From Tuctoria greenei (taxonomy: Eukaryota; Streptophyta; Magnoliopsida; Poales; Poaceae): a stretch of DNA of 64,000 bases. The notes beneath the pieces were generated by a model. That model had not been told where the DNA came from, ran no database searches, and saw only the letters and a program-made list of their open reading frames with translations. The position numbers were made by a program, and so were the translations under genes. Each line of letters opens with the position of its first letter. The stretch's first letter is position 1. Of this stretch, positions 22,408 to 33,585 are shown one piece after another. The stretch covers positions 112,201,110 through 112,265,109 of the forward strand of contig JAYESD010000001.1 of NCBI GenBank assembly GCA_036927565.1, written 5' to 3'.

Positions 22408-23201
22408 CTCGTTGAGAGCTTAGTAATCCACACACATCCTTTGGGATTCATCCTTTTTGTACACAAAAGCATTGGTGCTCCCCGGGGCGAAGAGCTTTGG
22501 CAAATGAAACCCTTATCTAACTTCTCTTGAATTTGCGTCTTAAGGTCCGCTAACTCCATAGGAGGCATCCTATATGGCCTCTTAGCTATAGGTGTAGTTA
22601 CAGTTATCAAATCAATAACAAACTCAATATCATGATCAGGTAGCATACTTGGCAACTCATCCAAAAACGCATATGTATACTCGTGAGCAACCAAAATGCT
22701 CTCCAATGTCACACCTTCCACATGACTTAGCGTTGTTTTATCCGTTGCAGGTTGGGATGTCTCAATTTCAATATAGGTGCCATGCTCACTTGTCAACAGC
22801 ACAATCCTCTCGGCACTCTGAATCACTCCATTATACTTGCTCAGCCAATGCATACCAAGTACTATCCCTTGGGAATCCAGGACGATGAGATTTGCAATAA
22901 AGTCTACCCCCCTTATTTTGATGTTTACTCTCAGACACACTATATTTGTCCTGATCTCTCCTCCAGGAGATTTTAGCAACATAGTGTGTTTCAAATAAGC
23001 TATAGGCATATTATACGTGGCAACATACTTTAATGATATGAATAAATGAGATGCTCCAGAATCAAATACAATGGTTGTGGGGTTGGAGTTGTCAAGGAAC
23101 ATACCAATGATGACATCATCCGCTTGTTGGGCTTCCTCAGTAAAGACGTGATTCACAATGCCACGGGTGACATTCTGCTGTCCATGGTTGCCTCGTGGCA
23201 C
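22404..23201 (-). pseudogene. Ty3/gypsy aspartic protease and N-terminal RT, copy 2
   Basis: A 265-codon minus-strand frame. It contains the retropepsin signature IVFDSGASHLF (active-site D-S-G intact, unlike copy 1), LIVLDSQGIVLGMHWLSKYN, a linker, and the start of RT (PIAKRPYRMPPMELADLKTQ, LDKGFICQSSSPRGAP). The sequence after CTKR has lost frame, and the stop separates it from the RT core. In the intact family this is one polyprotein with gag upstream. Confidence 0.88.
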
Positions 23202-23756
23202 TCCTCCATTTGGTCATGCGTTCTGCCTTGGTGCATTGTAAATTGGTCCATACCTTCTCTTGGGGCACTGACTTTCAAAGTGTCCAGCCACTCCACAAAC
23301 ATAGCATGTCTTGCTGCCTGAAGCACCAGGGAAACTCGAGCTTCGCTGATTCTGAGAGTTAGCCACCATATTAGGATGCAATACAAACGGTGTAGGCTGG
23401 TGAGGCGCTTGCATAGCAGGCGCTGTTGCTGCTGGTTTGGACATGGAGGGTAAGCAGCTCGATAAGCAGGAGCAGAGGGGTTGTAATATGGCGCATTTGG
23501 TGGCGCAAGGCGAGGACGGACATTGCTCCATTGCGGCTGCCCTTGGTACGGCATCGTCCTCTTATTGTCTTGTTTCATCTCGCGAATCTTGTTTTCAACC
23601 ACAATGGCCTTGCCCACAAGCTTCTGGAAATTGGCATAGTCATAATTGAGCAATTGGACTTCAATCCCATTATTTAGGCCTATCAAGAACAAATATTGAT
23701 TGCGGCTATCCCGGTTGACATCCTTTGGAGCATACCTTGAGAGTTGAGTGAATTTA
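23153..23756 (-). pseudogene. Ty3/gypsy gag, C-terminal half with CCHC knuckle, copy 2
   Basis: Minus-strand gag: FTQLSRYAPKDVNRDSRNQY, then ENKIREMKQDNKRTM, a Pro/Gln/Ala-rich linker, and in another frame the knuckle CYVCGVAGHFESQC (about 23280-23320). The shift between linker and knuckle is shared with copy 1, so it predates the duplication. The gag is split at 23756 by the Harbinger element and continues at 24711. Confidence 0.85.
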
Positions 23757-24710
23757 AGGGGCATTTGGTACACTTTCAGATTCACCCAGAATCATAAACA
23801 GTTTTGGTTTCAATTTGAAACAATTTCAGAACATGAAACAAAATCCTTTAAAAACCGTTTGGCTAATTTTTCTGATTCAGTTTCAGCGGAGAGGTGAGAA
23901 GAGCTGAATTGACCAATTTACCCTGATATGTTTGTGTTACATATTTATAATTAGTAGCCGTTCATCACTGACATATTAAATATTGTTTCTGTCACTACAA
24001 ATTTCATGTGTATTAACCATATTTAAATATATTGATAACTTAAGGCAAGGAATGAACATGGTTACGACAGGTAACAGGCAAGTCCCTGGCTGCAATACGA
24101 GCTTCGAGAGGATTCTTCGAGTGGTTCCTTATGCTGCTGAACCTCATGGTCATGGCGATCAGGTTGGCCATGGTGGAAACGGTGTCTACCTGCTCGTGGT
24201 GTGGCTACATGTGCAGATGTGCTGCTGACTCCGGTGCCATTGTTGCCCCCGTCGGTGTCACCAGCATCTGTGGCTCCCGGTGATAAGCTGTTGCGGCTCG
24301 GGAGGCCACTACTTTTCCTTGATCTGTTCCTGACTGATGGAACATCAGAGAGGTTCTTGGACTCCTACGAGGAAAAAGAAAGGGACTCTTGCGGCGCCGG
24401 GGAGAGCGAGATGAGACGGGGGTGGTGACTCCTATGGAGGGTATAACGAAGGGACTCCTGTGGCGCGTTCTGGCTTGGGAGTTTTCCATGGCAGTGTGCG
24501 TAAATTTCATGGAACATCCAGCCGAGGTACAAAGAATTTCACCGATTCGACCTGCGGAACACCTTTTAGGTGGTTTCGACTCCGCAGTTCATTTTCACGG
24601 ATTGTTCCGCTCGGTTTCTGCTTGAGAATCGTTTCACAATATACGCGTTTGGCACCGCTTCCTTCAATTCGGATGAGAATCGAAACGGTTTCAAGCATCC
24701 AAACGGGCCC
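23757..24710. mobile_element. Tourist-like PIF/Harbinger element in gypsy gag, copy 2
   Basis: It is 954 bp like copy 1, with TTA at 23754-23756 and 24711-24713 and the same ends (AGGGGCATTTGG...CAAACGGGCCC). Substitutions relative to copy 1 are scattered. One shortens the minus-strand ORF seen in copy 1, which argues against a real protein. The same site and size in both copies show that it inserted before the duplication. Confidence 0.8.
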
Positions 24711-24924
24711 TTATTGAGGTACTCACTCACACGACTTTCCCTACCTTAAGTTCTGAAATTCCTGCCTTTTCAAGATCATAACACCTTTAGGAGCAAAGTC
24801 AAAACGGAAATTCTCCTTGAATTCGGCCCAACTGATCTTCTTCTAATTTTCTTGGGCATTGCATAGCGACCTACCAATCTGCAGTTGCTCCAACTAGTTA
24901 ATGTAAAGCAAAGAGAACCTTCAA
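24711..24924 (-). pseudogene. Ty3/gypsy gag, N-terminal part, copy 2
   Basis: It is equivalent to 1919-2133 and encodes the WAEFKENFRFD / KGVMILKRQEF / VSEYL region on the minus strand with disrupting changes. It ends at the junction with a Sirevirus LTR fragment. The 5' end of the gypsy element, with its primer-binding site and 5' LTR, is absent, so this element cannot have been full length after that junction formed. Confidence 0.75.
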
Positions 24925-25409
24925 ATCCGCTGCTCAATTATTTCAGCAAATAAAATTATCGAATCGACTGAAAATGGTGCTGCAATATAAAGGCAAAAGA
25001 TATGAAATTCCAATCCGAGTCTCATGTGAAAATCATGTGTCCGAAAGTTTGGACAACCCTAACTAAGTAAAGAGTAAATGTTACTCCCAGAAACACATTT
25101 GTAAAGATCAACCATGTCGACTCACGTGCAGCTCACGTGACCAAAAGTTCGGACAATCCAAAGGGAGAAACACGTGCGAGTCACGTGAGGAAAAGTTTGA
25201 ACAATTCGAAATGATCAAGGGTAATGTTATTCCCAAAAACACATTGAAAAGTTTGGACAGTCCAAAACTATCGTTAATTCCAAAATGTACTGAGACAAGT
25301 TTGGACGGTGTGTGGGTGTATCGTGGAGTATCGGTGTAAGCTCAAAACTTTGAATGTAAATCTTCACTTTAATTCTAATTGCCAATGTATTCAGCACCTA
25401 GATCTCACA
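24925..25409 (-). mobile_element. Sirevirus-type LTR fragment, copy 2
   Basis: It corresponds to the last 0.48 kb of the complete LTR at 40202-42014, ending GATCTCACA at 25409. Palindromic TTCGGACA-type and CACGTG motifs are present. It is the left border of the region shared with copy 3, where the complete LTR stands in the same place. Confidence 0.75.
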
Positions 25410-26049
25410 ATTGATACAAAACAGGCTCAATGAAAGATCTAAATCCCACTTTTTTTTTGGCATTATCACTTAGGTCATATGCATGAGAAATACATTGAGA
25501 AACTCCATGAAGATGGTTTACTAAGTTCATTTGATTTTGACTTACTTGACACATGCGAGTCTTGTTTGCTTGGGAAGATGACTAAAGCACCTTTCACTGG
25601 TCAAAGTGAGAGGGCAAGTGACTTGTTAGTACTTATACATACTGATGTATGTGGACCAATGAGTCAATAGCTAGAGGTGGTTTTCAGTATTTCATTACTT
25701 TTACCGATGAATTTAGTAAAGATGAATATATCTATCTAATGAGGCACAATTCTGAATCGTTTGAAAAGGTCGAAGAATTTCAGAATGAAGTATAAAATAT
25801 ATTGGGCAAGACAATTAATCTTCTAGGGTCTGATCGTGGAGATGAATATTTGAGTACTCAATTATATGATCATTTAAAACAATATAGAATTGTTTCACAG
25901 TTGACTCCATCTGGAACGCCTCAATTGAATGAGGTGTTCGAGCAGAGGAACCGGACCATGTTAGATATGGTTAGGTCGATGATGAGCCAAACTGATCTTC
26001 CACTGCCCTTTTGGGGTTACACTCTTGAAACTGTTGTAAAGACCTTAAA
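25410..26049 (+). pseudogene. Ty1/copia integrase remnant, copy 2
   Basis: Same content as 2618-3254: HHCC region, HTDVCGPM, SDRGDEYLS, EQRNRTMLDMVRSMM, FWGYTLETVVKTL. The premature TAG after GPMSQ is shared by all three copies, so the gene was dead before duplication. The pol gene resumes at 29741. Confidence 0.85.
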
Positions 26050-29000
26050 ATTTTAGAGAACTTTTCATGTGTCATTTAAACACTAAAATGGTGATTTCAA
26101 AAGCAAATTTTATTTCTCCTAATAAAACATGCCAAACTCCAAATTCTAATTCACTAATGTGTTTCTTATGATCCAAACACTCTACCTGCCTAGTTTGATA
26201 AATTTTTTAACTCCATTAGAATGTTATTTGAAGCACTCAATAGGATAGCATTCGAATTCAAATTCAAATTCTATTATCAACTTCCTCAAATACCAATTTC
26301 GAATTCTAATATGAACACTACATAGTGGAATTGTCCTAGCTACCAAATAGTAGATTTTTGTGAGCATATTCATATGGTGGAGAAAATCAACAGAGTTAAA
26401 AATTGGTTGACGCTACTGGGCCACAACAGTTAGCCTCTCATCCCTCTCCTCTGTTTCTCTGCCTCATCACATAGCGCCAACACATGCATGCATTTTCCAC
26501 CGAGGAGCTTGCTTCTCTCCGTGAATCCAGCTGCAAACAGAACACCCAAGCTTCCTCCTCATCCTCATGTAAACACCAGAGTCAAAACACACTTGCTCTG
26601 CTTTGTTGCTTCATGCCACAGCTCGAGCTCACCGTGTTTCTTCCTCTTTGACCAAAATCAACCAAGGGAACTCGGTTTCGATCAATTCTGTTTGCACCTT
26701 GTTACTCCTCAACCCTTTGCATAGCTACGTGACAATTTTCTTGCGCAGCTAGGGCATCCCCGAAGGTCCCCGAGGTGAGATCGCGACCGCCAATCTCTGT
26801 TCTCAAGTTGTCATCCTCTGCGCTGCAGAACTCATCTCATCCCCTTCCTTGAGACAAAAAGGTGCGCATACACACACCATAGCTGCTGGTAAAGTTTCAC
26901 ATCATGGCATGGACCGTGGCCTCCCTATTTCGAGTTTTCCAATGAGGTTAGTGTATGAACAGAGCCAGATCATAAGTTAAATTCCTTTTCCTTGTTTGGT
27001 TATTCTTCATGGCCATGAGAGTTTACCTTCTACACGACCATGTGCATCCATTACAAGAAAACCTATCAAGAACCATCGAGTATAGGCTCGGGAAATCAAG
27101 ATTTTTTAGCCATCGGCCTAAACAACCCACTTCACCGTTGAAATCTTGTTTCAAGGGGTTTTCACCACATTTAGCACCCTCATCCATGCTCCCTAGATTT
27201 CCTGGAAGATTTTGGAAGTTTTCCCGTGCAAAATCATGCACCAGAGGGGCCGAGTGACATGGCCGGAACCCTAGTTCTGTCCACCCTGTCGGGGACCACA
27301 TTCTGGCCATCTACCCCATCGTGCACTGTAGTAGTGTTTTCCCAGTAAAAACATAGGTGGAGGCGGTGAGTTTCAAGGGCCGAGGTGGCTTGGCATTAGC
27401 GCTAGAGAGAAGTCGCCGTTAGGCACCGCTGAGCGTCGCCCTGGCACCGCCATCGCGAGGTGGAAGAAAGCCCCTCGTGGGCCTCGCCTGTCAGCCTAAT
27501 GGTTGCACATCAGTTTGTTGCCTGTGTGCCCCAGTCCTATTGGAGGATTTGAGAACTGTGGGCCCAATTGATTAATTCAAATATTTACATTCAAACTTAA
27601 TTCCAGATTTCGTTCAAATTTGGAAATTCAATATCTCCTGGGATATTTGGCTAAAAATTCTAGAATAATGTTTTTTTTGAAACTAGGGTAATCTATACTT
27701 TTCATTGGAGCACATTGATTTATATGAAAAGCCGAGAAATTTCCTTGACAATTCAATGAAACAAAATGCCGTTGGAATTAATTCCTGATGCTCTATTCAT
27801 TAAAAAAATTCCAAAATTGGTCAGATCATTCTACGTAATTCTCTTGAGACCCAGTAAAAATTTCAAATCCATTTGAGTTGATTTGGATTGTCAAGTTGTG
27901 TCCCAACCTGTATGAACCTGAAAAATGTCAAAATGTCCACAAACATTTTCAGGAAATTGTCCAAACTTCTAAAATCAATATCCCCTGTAGAATGCTTACA
28001 AAATTATGAAACCAATTTTTTTATCTCTCTTGACCTATTCTAAACATAAAACCAACACTTGACCATGTTAAAGCACCATATTTTCATAACAATTCTAAAC
28101 AGAGACTGCCATGATCATTGCTCAATTTTGGCCAGAACCTCATCACTATTCCTTAGTGTCCACTATAAAAATATCAACAGCATTAGATTTTGATATACTA
28201 TACTCAAATGTGTTTTGAATCACTGTGTTACTATGTCACTATTAATCCCAATTGCATTTTTCTTTGCATATCGCGTAGTTGCCGAGCTCGAGGACTCCGG
28301 AGGCTATCGACGCTATTCCTCTCGAGATTAATAGTGACACCATCTCATGGCCAGGCAAGCCCCAGTTTGCATTAGCAACATTTTGAACATTGATTTTTAT
28401 CACATTACATGGGTTGGCATGATATGTGCATTATGTCTAAGTTTCTTGCAGTTTTCCACTTGCATGACCAGAAAACCCACGAGAGCAGGATAGATGGTTA
28501 ACTCTTTAATGTGTCCATGCTATGCTTAATACTATAGTTGCTTCGGTAGAAGTCAAGTTGTTGGAATCTAATCGTGAGTTCAGGAATTGGGATCACATGG
28601 GTTTGGTTCGAGTGAGAGGATCACCATTTAAAATATGAGACCGAGCATGGAGTAGGAGCAGTAGGACACAGGGGGCATGTGAGCTTTAGTTGTGTCTGTG
28701 TCGATCAAGGACCAATTCGTTTGCGGCCCTGTCGAGCAAGTTTGAATGTACCAAAAGCATGCTGGATATATGGAACCCAGTAAACTGATGTAACTTGTTC
28801 ACCTTAGCGTCAAGGCATAACCCACTGCCTTATAGGTGTGGTTGAGAGCAGCAAGGTGTAAACCTGCCAGTGGGTACGTTTGTACTACGTGTGAGGCCCT
28901 CCTGCTCTTAACGGTGGAAACAGTTCGGCGTGTACATAGCGGGTGAATGGTTGTCGCGTAAAACATCAGTAGTGTGCCTTCGCAGCTTCGAGTGTGGGTG

Positions 29001-29740
29001 TATGTTTCATGCTATTTGGGTATCCTTGCAGGTATATATCGGTTTGAGTCGCCGTCCCTCACGGTTATTGAGCACCGCTTATTCACTGCATCATGATGTA
29101 GTTAATAATTGTAGTTAGAATTATTGAATCATGCTTTATGAAAGAATCTTTTATTGAACTTGCAATGCTATAGATAGGTTGCTCATTAAATTTACTTTCC
29201 ACGAAGCCTTAATTTTCTTCTAGAACTGAAAATAAGGATGAACTTGTCGGGGGGCTGTTTTATGCAAGCTGCTATCCTATGCTATATATGTCTTGAACAT
29301 AGAGTTTCATGTTCAGTAGAGACAGTTAAGTGTTGTTGAGCCTTCATTCCCATGGTTGCTATTTTAAATTTTGCTGCAGATGATGGCTATAATGAAGGGT
29401 TCATCGGAAGGCGTTTCCTCGTCAGGGTACACGGCCGAGTGGGAAACCTGCACACTGTCGTGATATCTTGTGTGTGATGCTATTATGACCATTCGAGGGT
29501 TGAATGGATCACTTTTGCATAGCTTAGGTTTGAGAGTCATGAGCTATGAACTCATCTGTCGCTGTAGTGTATTTTCAAGTATATTAATTGTAAAAGACAA
29601 AGCTTGTATAACACTATGTGTTTTATGTAATACGGTGTACATTTTTCTGTGTGTTGTTGGGTGCTGCATCGCATGACACCACCCAATTGCGATTTCTATA
29701 ATGTTGGGACATGAGTCCTTACAACTGCTGCATTTACACA
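26050..29740. other. Gene-less 3.69-kb insertion in copia pol, copy 2
   Basis: The insertion separates the integrase codons for VVKTL and NKVPTN. No protein family is recognisable on either strand. ORFs of 60-100 codons (for example the minus-strand one at 27023-27310) overlap plus-strand ORFs in the GC-rich middle and show no conserved motif. A stretch at 28790-28975 resembles non-coding parts of grass LTR elements. I see no convincing target duplication or terminal repeats, so the class is unresolved: a large retrotransposon derivative or an old solo LTR are both possible. Confidence 0.6.
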
Positions 29741-30417
29741 TAATAAGGTTCCAACTAACTTCGTTGAGAAGACACCACCTGGGATGTAGATCCAAAAATG
29801 TCCCATATTGTCTTTTCTCAAAGTTTAGGGATGTGAGGCTTATGTCAAACATTTGACGTCAGACAAAGTCTTTCTCAAATCAGAGAAATGCTTCTTTCTG
29901 CGATATCAAAGGGAACCAAAAGATATTATTTTTATACTAAAATGGTGGGTAAAGTGTTTATTGCTTGTAATGGTGTCTTCTTAGAGAATGAGGTTGTCTC
30001 AAAACAAGTTAGTGGCAGCAAGGCGCATCTTTACCTAAAATTTTTTCAGCGCCCAATGATCTTATACATGATGTACAAGATGTTGTACAACCTACTGATT
30101 AAACATTAGCCCCACGAAGGTCTACGAGCGCACGTTGTGCGACTGAAAAGTTAACACACCTAACCACGAAGCAGTATGCATGTTATTGTTGGACAATAAT
30201 AAGCCCATGACCTATACCAAATTAATGGTGGGACCTGACTCTAAGAAATGGTTTGGAGCCATAAAATCCGTGATAGAATCGATGCATGAGAATCAAGTTC
30301 AGAACTTGGTTAATCCAATGAACGTTGTAAGATCCATCATTTGCAAATGGATTCTTAAGAAAAAGACTGGTATAGATGGAAAAGTTTGCATCTATAAAGC
30401 ATGATTGGTGGTGAAAG
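29741..30417 (+). pseudogene. Ty1/copia integrase C-terminus and RT N-terminus, copy 2
   Basis: Plus-strand frames read NKVPTN-VEKTP, LSFLKV*GCEAYVKHLTSDK (a TAG replaces the usual Trp), a YPKGTKRYYFY-like segment, GKVFIACNGVFLENE, the variable linker, then the start of RT: MVGPDSKKWFGAIKSVIESM, ICKWILKKKTG, VCIYKA. RT is cut at 30417 by the end of a Sirevirus LTR (TGTAGGAT), so the catalytic RT core is missing. Together with 25410-26049 it defines one copia pol gene interrupted by the gene-less insertion. Confidence 0.85.
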
Positions 30418-31484
30418 TGTAGGATAAAAGAGCATGTGAAAAGCTAGCAGAGGGGCGTGAATGGTAGATTACAACTTTTTCAGCGGAAACAACAAAAAAC
30501 CCATCGGCAAAAAATCGATCGATTAAGAAATCCTATGTGCAATTGATCAAAACGTGTTAAACTGTGAAAAAAGTACCATATATTATAGAGAATCAAGTCA
30601 CGAAGACACAAAAACAAGAATCATGGAAAACCGTTGCAAAAAACTCAAGTTACGATCGAAAGATTGAACAAAGGTCAATTTGTTCTACCCGAGTAAAAAC
30701 AGATCTGCAACACTGCAAAGAAACTCATGTGGATCAGAAACCACAAATCCAATAACCGTGAAATTTTTAAAGATGATAGATAATCAAGTTTTGGAAACAA
30801 CCAAAAAAGAATCACGTCATTTGGATCTGAAAAACTCGAGTTATGATAAAAACACCGACGCAACATAGTGTTGTGCAGAAACTCAACAAAAAAAACTTGT
30901 CTGAAACAAGTCGGACAAATAAGGCACAAAAGCTCCTATAAACTACGAATTTTATTGATCAAAACACAAGAGGAACAGGCCAAAGTTGTCTCTACACGAG
31001 CTCCGGTCTCCCTTGCTTATATAACCAGCCCTAAGGCCAACCCAATCCAAACTAGGACTCTAATCCTAATGAGTTTCAACCAAAACTTTCCATAACTGCT
31101 CAAAACTGTTCTATATGCAGATAAAAGCAATCATAAGACTTACAAACACATTAGGAACGTATCCCACATTCCTAAAACAACTCAACTGTTGGACCCACAT
31201 AAAATCTAACCAAAACAAACTCGAAACATTCCACAAACGAACCATAACCACCTCAGCCGCAGCCTGAGGCATAATCCAACCGGTTTGACCTTTTTGGCCA
31301 CATATTCACGTTCACTTCTCTTCATCACACCTTGGAACAATGTTTTCATGTCCATGCACCCCTTGCACACATGCAAACACCTTCCAACAACGTCCACAAT
31401 GCCTTCATATGCATTGTTCTTGACCCAAACATGTTGTGTGACCTTCCGATCAACTCAACCACAATTCCTCCAGAACATGGTTCT

Positions 31485-32387
31485 TGATGAGGACATCACT
31501 CCTATGCATATGCACAACACTCCATTCAACATACAAGATGCAATCAATAGAATTCACACACACCAATTAATTTCAGAGGTGAGCTCGTTCTTATATGTTT
31601 CCTTATATATTTTTGAGAATAGATTGCTACCTAATGATTTAATTGTGATTAGGATACATGTATAAGTTAAAGGAATAATTGGAGGAAGATTTAGGGGCGT
31701 GGAGGACCATAGGATACGTTCAAAGAGGATGGAAACCGACACCAACTCAAAATCATGTCCAACTCGGAGTCCAGGAGCAGTACGCACTAAAACAGACGTC
31801 CACAACGCATAAAAAATCTATTTTGGACGTTCTACATATGCACGGAAAGGGGAGAGGATAACATTCCCAATTGCACTGGTCCTATGTAAAAATTCTTCTG
31901 GAATCGACAGGAATCGTTGAAACAAAATAAAATTCAGAATCTGTCAGGGTGCTGTGCCATCGTATTGGACCATTGGGTCTTGTATCAAGTCTAAGTCCAT
32001 TATTTTCGTGTATTAGGGTTAGGTCATGACTTCAACACCCCCTTGGACGTCCTCGCACCTATATATACTCCATAGTAGCCGCCATGAACAATTGGGTTTT
32101 GCTTAGATTAATAATATCGCCGTTCAACGGTTTGTGAAACCCCAATTTCGCAATTTTAGATCGTGTCTTCTACGTTCCTTCTTGTGTTCTCGATTGCACT
32201 TGCAGTGATTAGCCATCTCGGCGAATTCAATCATCTGAAGCATGGTTGATAACCAACAGAGCGGTGGTGTAGTGATTGCAGGAGTTTTTCGTGTTCTACT
32301 CGAGAGCCTCGGATCATCAATGTCAAGATCTCCATAAATCGACTTATCCATTACCTTTCGGAAGATCGGGCCTAAACCTACTCATCA
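31485..32387 (+). repeat. E1 5' LTR
   Basis: 903 bp, starting TGATGAGGACATCACT and ending CCTACTCATCA, so the termini form a 7-bp inverted repeat TGATGAG/CTCATCA. A TATA-like TATATATA lies at 32060-32067. The same motif is in the other LTRs of the family (for example 35655-35662). Confidence 0.92.
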
Positions 32388-32389
32388 AT

Positions 32390-32399
32390 TGGTATCAGA
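32390..32399 (+). other. E1 primer-binding site
   Basis: TGGTATCAGA lies two bases after the 5' LTR. It complements the 3' end of plant initiator tRNA-Met, the usual primer of plant LTR retrotransposons. The reverse complement of the same site is at 56215-56224 in copy E5. Confidence 0.9.
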
Positions 32400-33585
32400 T
32401 TTCTAGGTTTCCCGTAAGGTAATTCATCTATACATTACATTAGTTTTGTTTTCATACCTAGAGTCTACAAAAGAGCCACAAAAAAGACTTGCAGTTTAGT
32501 AGATCTGTTCATTACTTTGTCCAAACCACATTGAGCCTGTACAACTTTGTTATTCAGTTTGGTTTTGTTGAGTTTGTGTCCGTGGTTGATTCATATTGCT
32601 GTTTTAGAAGTGTTTTTGTCTTAGTTTGAGTTTTGCATTGTGTTGATTCATTCTTTTGAAACACGTCATCACGTACAGATTAGATTCATCTCTGTCCAGT
32701 TTAGTATTTTCATCATATCTCGCTCATATGAACTCGGATTTTTGTGTTTCTTTATTTTCTGGAAGTATTAAAAAGTTCTCTACAACTTTCATATTCATAT
32801 GTTTTCCAGAAAACGGAGTTATCATGGTCAAAAGTGCATTAGATCTAAATTTTTTGTCGACCTAGAATTTCTGAACAGTCTGTGTTTCGGGTGCAATATC
32901 TCCTATTGTTCTTGTCAAAAATAGTTCTTCCATATATCAAAATTAAGAAGGAGAGATATATATGCAATCTTGCTGTTTTAAGTTGTTTTATTTGGAGCCT
33001 CTAAGTATGCCTATTTGTCTTTAGACGATTGAATAGAAAATCTGAGATAGACCCACGAGATATCATTGATTGCTTTTTATTGTGTTCTTCTTTTACAACA
33101 CATTTTGAAAAAAAGAAAAAAAGGTAAGTGCAAAAAAAGATACAAAAGCCGCACAAGAAAAGAGAAAAAAACAACAAAAAAAAAGTGCTTGCATTCTTTG
33201 TGTCATCTAGTTTTGTTTCATGTCTTGCTAGCTTGAACTACTAGGAACACATTTAGGCCAACAACTTGGATAAGTACTTTGGACACTTATTCAACTTTAC
33301 TATCTGATTGCATTATTGCTAATCCTTGCTACATATAAAGTGTCATCCAAGCTACACCTTACTCTTGAGCAGAATCGATACACCTTTGCAGTCATCCCAC
33401 GCTTTATTGGTTTCTTCCTACTGTCCACCGTTTTCCAGCTGCAGTGTCGGTAAGAACACTTGTAAGAGCATGGTAAGACGCTTGAGAGTGTGTGATTCGA
33501 CTTCCACTTAGCCATTATCCTTTGTAGTCATAGAGATAACATATTTTTTATTGTCTTCTGTTTGCTACTAACAATGTCAGGTAAA

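Larger units (their letters stand above)
22793..28976. repeat. Tandem composite repeat, copy 2
   Basis: This is the partner of 1-6155, offset 22792 bp at its left end and slightly more further right because of small indels. From 24925 onward it also matches a third copy starting at 41530. Similarity to copy 1 ends at 28976 (AGTGTG), but similarity to copy 3 continues. Confidence 0.93.

Noticed and set aside
26050..29740. Interpretation of the gene-less insertion as a Helitron
   Set aside because: I found no TC start, no CTRR end with hairpin, and no A|T target placement at the borders.
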